From: JACKCP01 sp034007295
GTDB taxonomy: Bacteria > Desulfobacterota > Desulfobacteria > Desulfobacterales > JACKCP01
Direction: 5' to 3'
Length of the DNA stretch: 64,000 nucleotides
Assembly: GCA_034007295.1 (NCBI GenBank)
Contig: JAVERC010000009.1
Location: 33,471-97,470, forward strand
Below, piece by piece: positions 1 through 9,151 of the stretch. The stretch's first letter is position 1. The number at the start of each line of letters is the position of its first letter. The position numbers were made by a program, and so were the translations under genes. A model generated the notes under the pieces. The model did no database searches and was not told where the DNA came from. It saw nothing but the letters and a program-made list of their open reading frames with translations.

Positions 1-150
1 ACCAGTCAGCCCAACTATGCTGCTAACGTCTCCTGTTGCTGTTGTATCTTTCTTTAAATATGGCTTACCAGGTATAACCTTGATAAATGCCATGGTTTCA
101 AGAACATTTTTCGTTGCTGTTATGAAAGGATTTACAAGTTCAGCTTTCAT
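1..150 (-). CDS. cheX: Chemotaxis protein CheX, C-terminus cut by window edge
   Basis: Reading the minus strand from an ATG at 150 gives 50 codons open to the window edge. The residues (NPFITATKNVLETMAF followed by a PGKPYLKKD segment and GDVSSIVGLTG) match my memory of the start of CheX, the CheY-P phosphatase of chemotaxis that lacks a CheA partner domain. A GGAGAG ribosome-binding site lies about 8 bases upstream of the start. The rest of the protein, including the catalytic helix, lies outside the window. It agrees with the motAB stator genes further along in implying a motile cell. The plus-strand reading of the same bases is only a shadow. Confidence 0.75.
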   Translation of the reverse strand, partial: MKAELVNPFITATKNVLETMAFIKVIPGKPYLKKDTTATGDVSSIVGLTG

Positions 151-285
151 TATTGTTCTCTCCAAAGTTGGTTGTTATTTAAATAAAAAAATAAAGATAA
201 CTTAACAGATTATAAAAACCAAATCAATTGAGATTTATCATCTAAGTATCCAGCTTATAACCAAATCTATTATAAATTTTCAAAT

Positions 286-1218
286 TCAAGCCTCAGTACC
301 GCTAAAAAGAGCAGTACTCAGATATCTTTCACCTGTGCTTGGAAGAATTGTAACAATATTAAGATTTTGATTTTTAAATTTTTCAGAATAAAGAATTGAT
401 GCATATACTGCGGCACCAGAAGAAATTCCGCAAAAAAGTCCTTTTTCAAGTGCAAGTTTTTTTGCATACTCAATTGCTTTTTCATCAGATACTGCAATCA
501 CTTCATCAAGAATTGAAGTATCTAAAAGCTTTGGAATAAATCCTCCGCCTATCCCCTGAATAAGATGAGAAGAAGGCTTTTTCCCTGAAAGTACAGCTGA
601 TTTTTCAGGTTCAACTGCAACAATTTTTGTATTTTGATTTTTTTCCTTTAAAAACCTGCCTGTTCCAGAAATTGTACCGCCGGTTCCAACGCCTGCAACA
701 AAACTGTGAACTTCACCTTCAAGTGCATCATAAATTTCAGGACCGGTTGTTTCATAATGTGCTTTTGAGTTAAATTCATTTGAAAACTGATCCGGCATAA
801 AATCGGCTTCTTTATTTTCAAGCATTTTCACGGCACAGTCTATTGCACCTTTCATCCCAAGAGATGAATCTGTAAGAACAAGCTTTGCACCCAGATACCT
901 TAAAAGTTTCTGCCTTTCAATACTCATATTTGAAGGCATAACAAGAGTAATATCAAAACCTGAAACACTGCACAGTCCAGCAAGAGCAATACCTGTATTT
1001 CCGCTTGTAGGCTCTACTATTTTAACTCCTTTGAAAATTTTTCCGGTTTTTATTCCGCCTTCAAGAATATAGCGTGCTGCTCTGTCTTTTACACTGCCTA
1101 AGGGATTGAAAAATTCAGCTTTAACAAAAATATTGTTACCTGTGCTGTGAAATCCGTCTAATTTAAAAAGAGGTGTTTTTCCTATGGAATTTAATAAGGA
1201 ATTAAAAAATTGCATCAC
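286..1218 (-). CDS. cysK: Cysteine synthase (O-acetylserine sulfhydrylase)
   Basis: This 310-residue protein is a PLP-dependent beta-replacement enzyme that makes cysteine from O-acetylserine and sulfide in the cytoplasm. The PLP lysine is K44 in NPLGSVKDR. PTSGNTGIALAG is the substrate-binding loop, GVGTGGTISGTGRFLKE the phosphate-binding glycine loop, and LPSTGERYLSTALF the typical C-terminal segment. Length and motif order are normal for the CysK/CysM family. The start is an ATG-ATG pair and either could be used. The gene stands alone, 135 bases upstream of cheX on the same strand. CysM or cystathionine beta-synthase-like activity cannot be excluded from motifs alone, but the size and C-terminus favour CysK. 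Confidence 0.9.
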   Translation of the reverse strand: MMQFFNSLLNSIGKTPLFKLDGFHSTGNNIFVKAEFFNPLGSVKDRAARYILEGGIKTGKIFKGVKIVEPTSGNTGIALAGLCSVSGFDITLVMPSNMSIERQKLLRYLGAKLVLTDSSLGMKGAIDCAVKMLENKEADFMPDQFSNEFNSKAHYETTGPEIYDALEGEVHSFVAGVGTGGTISGTGRFLKEKNQNTKIVAVEPEKSAVLSGKKPSSHLIQGIGGGFIPKLLDTSILDEVIAVSDEKAIEYAKKLALEKGLFCGISSGAAVYASILYSEKFKNQNLNIVTILPSTGERYLSTALFSGTEA

Positions 1219-1289
1219 AAATCTCCATTTAAAAACTTTAGAATATATACATAATGAATAAAAAAACAGTATGTTATCAATTTTAAGCC

Positions 1290-1402
1290 TGAATTGATCT
1301 TTTCTGATTTATTAAATTTAATCCTTAAAATACACAAACATTTTAAAAATTAAATTTTTCACTTAAACTGAAACAAAATCATCTTTTCAGCCAGAAATAA
1401 AA
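1290..1402 (-). repeat. Degenerate copy of the dispersed fold-back repeat
   Basis: The stretch between cysK and the tRNA pair contains the recognisable core of the repeat family seen better at 10717, 18672 and 26701. It has AAATTTAATCC, then a diverged centre, then TTAAATTTTTCA and a decayed TTTTCAGCCAG end corresponding to TTTTCGGCCA. The terminal inverted repeats are worn, so the borders are approximate. Apart from this I see nothing in 1219-1483. Confidence 0.45.
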
Positions 1403-1483
1403 TAAAGATTAACTAAATATTCAGTCTTTAATCAAGAAAACATTTTTTTACAGAGAATTTTTTGAATCAGGGATAAATTTGAT

Positions 1484-1558
<75 letters not shown>

Positions 1559-1577
1559 TCTTGGGATTTGTTTAGTG

Positions 1578-1654
<77 letters not shown>

Positions 1655-1668
1655 TTAAAAACAAAATT

Positions 1669-1697
1669 CTTCTAACAAAAAAAAAATATCTTTGCAA
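1669..1697 (-). promoter_or_regulatory. Putative sigma-70 promoter of the tRNA-Arg/Gly unit
   Basis: On the minus strand TTGCAA (1697-1692) is followed after 17 bases by TAGAAG (1674-1669). The -10 end is 15 bases before the first base of tRNA-Arg, the spacing expected for a short leader. Each hexamer matches the consensus at four of six positions, so this is plausible rather than certain. Confidence 0.45.
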
Positions 1698-1799
1698 GTC
1701 TTTTATTTATTTTTTTTGTGCATATTTTTACTATGCTTTACCAAATTGATTTAATAGGCTATAGTTTTTAATTTGAAAATTATAAAATCAGGATGCTAA

Positions 1800-2738
1800 A
1801 TGACTCTGGAAAAAAAAGCGAAAAAAAATCCAAAAAATCTGCCGGCACTAAAAACATCAGGCAATGCTCTGGCAATAAGGGATCCGCTTCAGGCATATCT
1901 CTCTGAAATAAGCAGATATGAACTTTTAACACGGGAAGAAGAAATTGAGCTTGGTAAAAAAATTCAGGAAGAAAATGACCCTGATGCAGCTTTTGTTCTT
2001 GCTACCTCAAATTTAAGACTTGTTGTTAAAATTGCTCTTGAATTTCAAAAAGTCTGGATGCAAAACCTTCTTGATCTTATCCAGGAAGGAAATATCGGGC
2101 TTATGCAGGCTGTCCAGAAATTTGATCCTTATAAGGGAGTCAAATTTTCTTATTATGCCTCATTCTGGATAAAAGCCTATATTCTTAAATTTATAATGGA
2201 CAATTGGAGACTTGTAAAAATAGGCACAACCCAGGGCCAGAGAAAACTTTTTTTCAAGCTGAAAAAAGAAAAACAAAGACTTATTGAAGAAGGATTTGAT
2301 CCCCAGCCGAAATTATTGTCAAACAGGCTTGGTGTCACTCAAAAAGAAATTGTTGAAATGGAACAAAGGCTTGACAACTGGGATCTTTCATTAAATACGC
2401 CTGTAAAAGACGACTCTGATACAGAAAGAATGGCTTTTGTAACAGATGCTACTGTGAGTTCTGCTGAAGATGATCTTGCAAACAAGGAAATGAAGCTTCT
2501 TTTACACGAAAAAGTTGAAGAATTCATCAAAACCCTTAATGAAAGAGAAAAAGATATTTTTGAAAACCGGCTTTTTTCTGACGAACCACTTACTCTTCAG
2601 GATTTAGGCGACAAATATCAAATTTCCCGCGAAAGGGTCAGACAGGTTGAAAAAACAATAATAAAAAAAGTCAAAGATTTTTTCCAAAAAGAAATACCAG
2701 ACTTTGAATCATATGCAGGACTTGGGGATGATGATTAA
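1800..2738 (+). CDS. rpoH: RNA polymerase heat-shock sigma factor (RpoH, sigma-32 family)
   Basis: This 312-residue sigma-70-family protein has region 1.2 (DPLQAYLSEI), region 2 with NLRLVVKIA, LLDLIQEGNIGLMQAV and KFSYYASFWIKAYI, and region 4.2 with LTLQDLGDKYQISRERVRQVE. GQRKLFFKLKKEK sits where RpoH proteins carry the RpoH box, which separates it from RpoD and RpoS. It should direct transcription of chaperone and protease genes after protein-folding stress. The final codons overlap the start of the following TPR lipoprotein gene, so the two are probably translationally coupled. The start ATG follows an AGGATGCTAA context with a moderate ribosome-binding site. Confidence 0.9.
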   Translation: MTLEKKAKKNPKNLPALKTSGNALAIRDPLQAYLSEISRYELLTREEEIELGKKIQEENDPDAAFVLATSNLRLVVKIALEFQKVWMQNLLDLIQEGNIGLMQAVQKFDPYKGVKFSYYASFWIKAYILKFIMDNWRLVKIGTTQGQRKLFFKLKKEKQRLIEEGFDPQPKLLSNRLGVTQKEIVEMEQRLDNWDLSLNTPVKDDSDTERMAFVTDATVSSAEDDLANKEMKLLLHEKVEEFIKTLNEREKDIFENRLFSDEPLTLQDLGDKYQISRERVRQVEKTIIKKVKDFFQKEIPDFESYAGLGDDD

Positions 2739-4494
2739 AAAAATATTAAGTTTTTTTTACCTTAAGGCAGATAAAATTTTAGTTTTATCTGCCGCCTTTT
2801 TTTTTATTTCAAGCTGTTCATTTTTTGTTAAGCCGCAAACAGAACAAATCAATCCTTCTTCAGATACCACAAGGACGCAGGACTTTATTATACCAGAAGG
2901 CAATTCTTATTTTAATTATATTGTTTCAGAAATAGAATCCCACAAAAAAAATAACCAGAAATCTTTTGAGTACCTGGTTAAGGCACAGCAAAAAGACCCT
3001 GACTCCAAATATTTAAAAAAACAGCTTGCCAAAAAATTATTACTGTACAAAAAAACTCAACCAGCAAAAGAAATCATTTCAGCTTTGATGGAAGAAGACC
3101 CCAAAGACCCGGAAATTCTATCACTTTTTGCCGGAATTTTGGCTCTTGAAAAAAAAGACCCAAATGAAATTCTTGAAATTTATGAAAAAATAATTGACCT
3201 TGACCCTGAAAATAAAAAAGCTCCAATAGCACTTGCTTTTTTATATGAAAAACTAAATAAAAGGCAAAAATTGATTGAGACATTTGAAAAAGCTGCTTTA
3301 AGTGCCAAACACAATTATTTTCTTTATTTTTATCTTGGAGAGGCCTACCTTCTTGACAAACAATATTCCCAGGCCAGAAAAAATTTTTACAAGGCAGCAA
3401 AAGAAGAACCCTATAGAATTGAACCTAAATTAAGCCTTATTGAAACAATAAAAAATCTTAGAAAAACACATAAACATAAAAAAGAAATTATTGATTTATT
3501 CAATGAAATTATTGAATTAAAACCAAACGACCCTACTTTGCTTATTGAACTTTCATATTTTTATTATCAAAACGGTGATTATGAAAAATCAGATGAAACC
3601 TTTAAAGCTGTTGGGGAAGAATGGAATTTAAACAAGCAAAATATTGCAGCTATTCTTAATTTTTATTCAAACAACAATTTCAATGATAAGTCTGATTTTA
3701 CAGCAATGAGAATTTTCCAGGCAACCGGAGACAGCTCAATTTTTCTTGTTCTTGGAAGCATTTACAATAAAGCAGACCAAACCAAAAAGGCTGTTGAAAC
3801 ATACAAACTTGTTCCCGAAACAAGCAGCCTTCATTCCAACGCCATTGCTGCAATTTCGATAATACTTGCTCAAACAGACAAATTTGAAGAAGCAGTTTCC
3901 CTTATAAAAAAACAAACAGCCAAAAAACCAGAAGATCTTATTCTTATTTCAGCACTTGGAAACCTTTATGAAGAAAAAAAAGACTATGAAAATGCACAAA
4001 CCTTTTATCAAAAGGGAGCTTCTATAGAATCAGAAAAAAAATGGACTTTTTTTTACAGACTAGGTGTTATAAATGACAAAGCAGGCAAAAAAGACAAGTC
4101 ACTGGAATATATGAAAAAAGCTCTTGATCTTGAACCTGAAAACCCTGACATACTTAATTATATTGGTTATACATATGCTGAAATGGACATAAATCTTGAA
4201 CTGGCAAAAGAAATGATAGAAAAAGCTCTTATGGCCAGAAAAGATGATGGATATATTACTGACAGCCTTGGCTGGGTTTATTATAAATTAGGCAATTATG
4301 AAAAGGCAGAATTTTTCCTTGAAAAAGCATCAAAAATTACAAAAAACGATCCTGTAATACTAGAACACTTGGCAGAGCTTTATATCAAAACAGGAAGACA
4401 GAATCTGGCAGTTGAAATTTATGAAAACATTTTAAAAACAGATCCAGATAATGCTGAAGTAAAAAAAAAGCTTATGAAAATTAAAGAACAATGA
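2728..4494 (+). CDS. TPR-repeat lipoprotein
   Basis: The ATG at 2728 (a second ATG follows at 2731) gives a lipoprotein signal ending in FFFISSC, so lipidation at that cysteine and an envelope location are likely. A longer TTG start at 2704 would put extra residues before the signal and is less likely. The mature part of about 560 residues is mostly helical tetratricopeptide repeats, with recurrent patterns such as DPENKKAPIALAFLYEKL, DPEILSLFAGILALEKK and NPDILNYIGYTYAEMD. TPR lipoproteins are scaffolds for envelope complexes. The gene overlaps rpoH upstream and the LolB-like gene downstream (ATGA), so the three appear to be one operon. The specific partner is unknown. Confidence 0.8.
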   Translation: MMIKKILSFFYLKADKILVLSAAFFFISSCSFFVKPQTEQINPSSDTTRTQDFIIPEGNSYFNYIVSEIESHKKNNQKSFEYLVKAQQKDPDSKYLKKQLAKKLLLYKKTQPAKEIISALMEEDPKDPEILSLFAGILALEKKDPNEILEIYEKIIDLDPENKKAPIALAFLYEKLNKRQKLIETFEKAALSAKHNYFLYFYLGEAYLLDKQYSQARKNFYKAAKEEPYRIEPKLSLIETIKNLRKTHKHKKEIIDLFNEIIELKPNDPTLLIELSYFYYQNGDYEKSDETFKAVGEEWNLNKQNIAAILNFYSNNNFNDKSDFTAMRIFQATGDSSIFLVLGSIYNKADQTKKAVETYKLVPETSSLHSNAIAAISIILAQTDKFEEAVSLIKKQTAKKPEDLILISALGNLYEEKKDYENAQTFYQKGASIESEKKWTFFYRLGVINDKAGKKDKSLEYMKKALDLEPENPDILNYIGYTYAEMDINLELAKEMIEKALMARKDDGYITDSLGWVYYKLGNYEKAEFFLEKASKITKNDPVILEHLAELYIKTGRQNLAVEIYENILKTDPDNAEVKKKLMKIKEQ

Positions 4495-5201
4495 TTTTTT
4501 TTAAAAAACTTTTTGTTTTATTTTTTATATTATTTTTATGTTCATGTGCAGCTAAAACAACAGGCAAAAAAACTTTTATAAGTGAAGATGCTGATATTTT
4601 TTTAAAAAAAATATCAAAAATCAATTCTTCAAAAATCCCTTTAAGCGGCATTGGCCAGCTTTCATTAAATAATAACGGCAGAATTAACAAATTTAAAATT
4701 GCTTTTGCCTCTGACTGCGAAAAAAAAATCAGGCTTGAAATTCTCTCACCTGCGGGTCTTCCAGCTGTAAGCATAGCCTATGACGGTGACAAATTATATT
4801 TTCGGGAAAACAATGGTTCCAAAACCAGAACTTTTTCAAACTATAAAAAGGTTATAAAAAAAATAACAGGTGTTTCACCAGACATTGAGGTTATAGCTTT
4901 TCTTTTTTGTAAAAAAATACCATTAATTAATTTTACAAATGCAGATTTAATTACAGATAAAAATACAGATATTCTTCACATTTTTTCCAATAATCAACAT
5001 CAGACAATAAATCTAAAAAAAGAAGGGGGATTTATTTCTGTAATTTCATATCCTCAAGATAAATTTATTATAAATATGGAAAAAAACGGCAATTTTGAAT
5101 TATTATCTGAAACTACAGGCAATAAAATCTGCTTTTACGGAAGCTCATATTCGTCTCTGAAAAATGAAGTTTTAAAAAATATATTTATATTGACTAGATA
5201 A
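4491..5201 (+). CDS. LolB-like outer-membrane lipoprotein
   Basis: The start overlaps the upstream stop as ATGA. The N-terminus is a short lipoprotein signal with lipobox LCSC, cysteine 19. The mature 218 residues look like a beta-rich, LolB/DUF4292-type fold: repeated short strands (GIGQLSLNNNGRINKFKIAF, KKIRLEILSPAGLPAVSIAY, GDKLYFREN) resemble the half-barrel that receives lipoproteins from LolA. If correct it would help insert lipoproteins in the outer membrane, in keeping with a TPR lipoprotein next door. The family assignment rests on the strand pattern, not on a diagnostic motif. Confidence 0.5.
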   Translation: MIFFKKLFVLFFILFLCSCAAKTTGKKTFISEDADIFLKKISKINSSKIPLSGIGQLSLNNNGRINKFKIAFASDCEKKIRLEILSPAGLPAVSIAYDGDKLYFRENNGSKTRTFSNYKKVIKKITGVSPDIEVIAFLFCKKIPLINFTNADLITDKNTDILHIFSNNQHQTINLKKEGGFISVISYPQDKFIINMEKNGNFELLSETTGNKICFYGSSYSSLKNEVLKNIFILTR

Positions 5202-5280
5202 ATAGATTTTCCTATTAATATTTGTTCGGCTTAAATTTTTAAGCTTAACTAAATTTTTATGATTAGTTTACGGAGGAGTA

Positions 5281-6123
5281 ATGGCGAATCAAATTCAATC
5301 TAAAATGCCTGAAAACAAGGAAGAAAAAAAAGAGCAGAAAAAAATGCAGATGCAGCAGATTCTTGGAAAAATCAAGAACAAGCTTCTTGTAATGAGCGGA
5401 AAAGGCGGAGTTGGTAAAAGCTCTGTTGCTGCAAATTTAGCTATTATCCTTGCTGACAGGGGTTTTAAGGTAGGACTTATGGATATTGATGTCCATGGGC
5501 CAAGTATTGCAAAGATCATGGGACTTAAAGGTCTTCTTGAGGTAGATCCGGAAAAACAGCTTGCAAAACCTGCACAATATGGAGAAAATTTAAAAATTGT
5601 TTCCATGCAGTCTTTTATGAGAGAAGCAGACCAGGCTGTAATATGGAGAGGGCCGGCCAAATCTGGAATGATCCAGCAGTTTATTACAACTGTTGACTGG
5701 GGTGAACTAGACTTTTTGATTATGGATGCCCCTCCAGGAACCGGTGATGAACCTCTTACAATAATCCAGACTGTTCCTGATTCAAAGGCTGTTGTCGTAA
5801 CAACCCCTCAGGATGTTGCTCTTGCAGACGTAAGGAAATCAATTAACTTCTGTAAAACAGTTAATATGGAAATCCTTGGGCTAGTTGAAAATATGGGTCC
5901 TTTTAAATGCCCAAACTGCAATCAAGAAATAGCAATTTTCAAACAAGGCGGCGGTAAAAAGACAGCTTTTGAAATGGGAATAAGATTTCTTGGAAGTCTT
6001 CCATACAATGTAGAAGTGGTAAATTCAGGTGACAATGGAACTCCTGTCATAACCAAGGATAAAACTAACGACTATACAAAGGCACTTGAAGCCTGTACAG
6101 CTCAAATATTATCCAACCTTTAA
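5281..6123 (+). CDS. mrp: Mrp/NBP35-family iron-sulfur cluster carrier ATPase
   Basis: A strong GGAGGAG precedes the ATG. The 280-residue protein has the deviant Walker A GKGGVGKS at residues 40-47, switch I around DIDVHGPS, Walker B LDFLIMDAPPGTGDE, and the paired cysteines C210-x-x-C213 (CPNC) that bind the bridging Fe-S cluster in ApbC/Nbp35 proteins. It is expected to carry Fe-S clusters to apoproteins in the cytoplasm. The usual N-terminal DUF59 (MIP18) domain is absent and replaced by a charged, lysine/glutamate-rich stretch of about 30 residues. It is followed by a rho-independent terminator. Confidence 0.9.
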   Translation: MANQIQSKMPENKEEKKEQKKMQMQQILGKIKNKLLVMSGKGGVGKSSVAANLAIILADRGFKVGLMDIDVHGPSIAKIMGLKGLLEVDPEKQLAKPAQYGENLKIVSMQSFMREADQAVIWRGPAKSGMIQQFITTVDWGELDFLIMDAPPGTGDEPLTIIQTVPDSKAVVVTTPQDVALADVRKSINFCKTVNMEILGLVENMGPFKCPNCNQEIAIFKQGGGKKTAFEMGIRFLGSLPYNVEVVNSGDNGTPVITKDKTNDYTKALEACTAQILSNL

Positions 6124-6131
6124 AAAAATTT

Positions 6132-6161
6132 AAGGAGTGTTTTTTAAGCACTCCTTTTTTT
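6132..6161 (+). terminator. Rho-independent terminator after mrp
   Basis: AAGGAGTG (6132-6139) pairs with CACTCCTT (6149-6156) around an A/T-rich loop and is followed by a run of T. It lies 8 bases after the mrp stop codon. Confidence 0.8.
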
Positions 6162-6166
6162 AACTT

Positions 6167-8233
6167 ATGAAAAAATATAAAAATTTTTTTAACCTTTTTA
6201 TTTTATTATTTGTATTTTTATCAATTTCAGGGTGTTTTGCCTCAAAAAATGCATTTGATAAAAATAAACAACTCTATAACAAATATATTTCATCTAATAA
6301 TACACAATATTATTATGCAGAAAAAATAATTGAAAATATATCTGATCGAGAAAAATATAATTCATATCATTACTTTAAAACAATTCTAAGTCTTAAAACA
6401 GAACCATTTGATAAAAACATTGAAAAAATTAAAAAAATTAAAAACAAAAAAATTAAAATTGATGCCTGCATTCAAGGTGCCAATAAATATATAACATTAA
6501 AACAATATGATCTTTCAAAAAAATTTATTCTTATTGCTGAAAAAGAACTTCTCCTGCTAACAGACAAAAACCACAATCTTGATTTCCAAATTGCAGTTCT
6601 TTATAATCAACTTCTACAAACTGCATTGAAAAATAAAAATCACTCTCTTTTTGAAAAAATCTGCTTCAACCTGATAAAAAGTTATAAAAAAAATTACTAC
6701 AGATTATACGAACTGCGCCCTTTGCTGATCCCCTTTAAAAAATACTTTTTTTCGTGCCAAAAAAATCAGATAAATTATTCAAAAAAAATACTTAGATTTG
6801 CTGAAACCATAGCCTGGGAAATGGAACCTGATAAAGAACAAATAATACCCCAATATGAGGTAAAACCAAATCTTTTTGAATTAATACATACTGCTTTTTT
6901 TAACCCTGAAAGACAAAGAGCACTGTCCCTTATTGAACTGGCAGAAATTTATTCATTCATTGACCAGCCGCTTGAAATTTACCCAATATATATTGAACTT
7001 GTTGATATCTGGAAAAATTCTCTAAAAAATCCTGACAAGGGAAAAAGCTTTGAACTTTACCTTCCGGGATTTATAAAAATACTTTACAAAAAAGGCTATA
7101 AAAACGAAGCAATTTATTTTACATCCATTGTTCCTGATATTTTTCCTTTCCGAATAAAAAAAAATACTGACCTTAAAAGGCAGGCACTTGCCTATCATCA
7201 GTTTAAATTAAGAGAATATAATAAAAAAGGAAATTTCCACAGATACAGATGCTTTAAAAGCATGGTTCTTCAGATTAATAAAGAAAAAGGCTCTGATTTT
7301 GCAATAGAATGGATCAAAAAAAATATAAAAGATACCCACATAAGACTAAAGCTGTTTTCTGATTTATCCTACATTGAAAAACATAAAAATCTGAATTTAA
7401 TTAATGAAATACAAAACATTTATCCTGAAGATGAAAAAGAAAAAATTACAAGTGACTCATTAAAATATTTTTATATTCCTATTTTAATCAATTTATATTC
7501 TTCAAATAAATTAAAAGCAGATAAATTCCTTTTATTAATAATTGACAAAATATCAAAAGAATATGATGAAGATCAGCCGGTACTTCTGGCAAGACTTGCA
7601 AGGGCTCTAAAACATATAAATTACAAACAAAGCCACACACTATGTAATAAATCCTTTGTCAAAGCTTATTCAATACCTCAAGACGACCCGATTACCAGCA
7701 TTAAATCTGTTCAACTGCTTATAAAAATAATTGGAAAAAACCAGTTTGACTGCATTGATTACAATTATTTTACAAAATATTTATATGATTTAATTGAACA
7801 TTTCTCCATTCATGGAAACAAGGAAAGACTATATGAAATCAAAATTGATTGCCTTATTTTAGCAGGAGATTTATTTAATTATCTAGGAGATAAAAAACAG
7901 TCGCTAAACTGCCTGAAAAATGCAGAAAAATATATTCAAATAATTAATAACAAAGAGCTTGCAAACTCATACACATTTTCTCTTTTTTCACGATATGCAG
8001 ATTTTGAATTTTTTAGCGAATCTTTTAAAATCTCAGAACAGATAAATTTTGAATTTTATGATAAAGATTATTTTATAGGCAAAATAACAGAATTGTTCAT
8101 ACTCAATAAATACAACGAAAAAAGATGGCTTTTATTTGATATAGACAATGATAAGAAAATAGATTTCATCAATCCCGAAGCCGATAAAGAACTTTTAAAG
8201 TTACACATGGACAAAGTAGTTTTTAATTATTGA
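6167..8233 (+). CDS. Large lipoprotein of unknown function, helical-repeat type
   Basis: I do not recognise this 688-residue protein. It begins with a signal peptide and lipobox SISGC (cysteine 23), so it is probably a lipoprotein of the cell envelope. The rest is very rich in lysine, asparagine, isoleucine and tyrosine and reads as long runs of amphipathic helices, such as AGDLFNYLGDKKQSLNCL and ALSLIELAEIYSF. These suggest degenerate TPR-like repeats. It stands alone between a terminator and a degenerate fold-back repeat. The C-terminus contains IDNDKKIDFINPEADKE, a DxDxDxxxD-like loop that could bind calcium. Confidence 0.6.
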   Translation: MKKYKNFFNLFILLFVFLSISGCFASKNAFDKNKQLYNKYISSNNTQYYYAEKIIENISDREKYNSYHYFKTILSLKTEPFDKNIEKIKKIKNKKIKIDACIQGANKYITLKQYDLSKKFILIAEKELLLLTDKNHNLDFQIAVLYNQLLQTALKNKNHSLFEKICFNLIKSYKKNYYRLYELRPLLIPFKKYFFSCQKNQINYSKKILRFAETIAWEMEPDKEQIIPQYEVKPNLFELIHTAFFNPERQRALSLIELAEIYSFIDQPLEIYPIYIELVDIWKNSLKNPDKGKSFELYLPGFIKILYKKGYKNEAIYFTSIVPDIFPFRIKKNTDLKRQALAYHQFKLREYNKKGNFHRYRCFKSMVLQINKEKGSDFAIEWIKKNIKDTHIRLKLFSDLSYIEKHKNLNLINEIQNIYPEDEKEKITSDSLKYFYIPILINLYSSNKLKADKFLLLIIDKISKEYDEDQPVLLARLARALKHINYKQSHTLCNKSFVKAYSIPQDDPITSIKSVQLLIKIIGKNQFDCIDYNYFTKYLYDLIEHFSIHGNKERLYEIKIDCLILAGDLFNYLGDKKQSLNCLKNAEKYIQIINNKELANSYTFSLFSRYADFEFFSESFKISEQINFEFYDKDYFIGKITELFILNKYNEKRWLLFDIDNDKKIDFINPEADKELLKLHMDKVVFNY

Positions 8234-8261
8234 TCCGCCTAAAAACTAATTTTTTTTTATT

Positions 8262-8352
8262 TATTTATGACAATAAATTTAACCTTTTAATACATTGATA
8301 TTTTGAGAATTAAATTTTTGAATAGACTGACTAGAAATTGTTGTTTCTAGTT
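8262..8352 (+). repeat. Degenerate copy of the dispersed fold-back repeat
   Basis: The core AAATTTAACCTTTTAATACATTGATATTTTGAGAATTAAATTTTTGAA, split here only by a few substitutions, follows the order of the better copies at 18672 and 26701. The outer arms with GGCCGAAAAC have decayed, so only the centre can be traced. Borders are approximate. Confidence 0.5.
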
Positions 8353-8402
8353 AAATAACGATCAGATTTAAAAAAAATATATTTCCCAGGGTTTCAGAAA
8401 AT

Positions 8403-9134
8403 TTGAATAATTTGGCTGGCAAAAAATTTATATTCCTATATATAATTATAATTCTGCTTACCTTTAGCACTTTAAAGGCTCAGGCAGAATTTATTATTCT
8501 TGGAGATCCATGGCCTCCCTGGACATCTGAAAATTACGGTCCGGCACAGGGAGGAATTGCAGTTGATTTTGCATATAAACTTTTTGAAAATGCAGGCATA
8601 AAAATACAAATTCATCTTCATCCATGGAAACGGGTAATCAGAATGATTCAATACGGTCAGGCAGATGGAATTCTTATGACTCAACCATCAAAAGAACTTT
8701 CAGAATTTATTCATTTCACAGAACCTGTTTTTTCAGGAAAAGAAGTAATCTGTTTTAACAAAGTAAATACCCCTGATTTTAAATGGAATTCTTTTAATGA
8801 CCTTAAAAATTTTACAATTGGAACAATTCTTGGTTACAATTATGGAAATTTTTCTTCAGCAAAGGAAAATCTGTCATTAAAAACCGTTGAATCACAAAAT
8901 CTTATTTCCAATATAAAAAAACTTGTTATGGGCAGAATTGACCTTGTTATATGCGATTTTGCAGCTCTGAATACAATTTTAAATAATAATCCGGAATTGA
9001 AAAATTCAATTAGTATATCAGAAAAACCTTTATATGAATGGAAATATTCAATTGGAATTTCTAAATTCTCCGAGCTTTTTGACAAAAGAGAAGATATTGA
9101 CAGGCTTATTATAAAAATGAAAAAACAAAGTTAA
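8403..9134 (+). CDS. Periplasmic family-3 solute-binding-like protein
   Basis: A TTG start at 8403 is chosen because it gives a full signal peptide (hydrophobic segment, cleavage after LKAQA). The mature protein of about 215 residues follows the SBP_bac_3 pattern: GDPWPPWT near the N-terminus, GGIAVDFAYKLFENAGI, WKRVIRMIQYGQADGILMT and the domain-crossing LKNFTIGTILGYNYG. It would bind a small solute, perhaps an amino acid, in the periplasm. No ABC permease or ATPase lies nearby. Instead it sits 17 bases before a histidine kinase, so a sensory role is more likely than uptake. Confidence 0.75.
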   Translation: MNNLAGKKFIFLYIIIILLTFSTLKAQAEFIILGDPWPPWTSENYGPAQGGIAVDFAYKLFENAGIKIQIHLHPWKRVIRMIQYGQADGILMTQPSKELSEFIHFTEPVFSGKEVICFNKVNTPDFKWNSFNDLKNFTIGTILGYNYGNFSSAKENLSLKTVESQNLISNIKKLVMGRIDLVICDFAALNTILNNNPELKNSISISEKPLYEWKYSIGISKFSELFDKREDIDRLIIKMKKQS

Positions 9135-9151
9135 ACAACCCAGGATAAAAA

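Noticed and set aside
17..205. Plus-strand open frame of 62 codons at the left edge
   Set aside because: The minus strand here encodes the recognisable start of CheX; the plus frame has no ribosome-binding site or family pattern.
5202..5280. Short inverted repeats (GCTTAAA/TTTAAGC, AACTAA/TTAGTT) before mrp as a riboswitch
   Set aside because: They are short, A/T-only and unlike any known riboswitch core.
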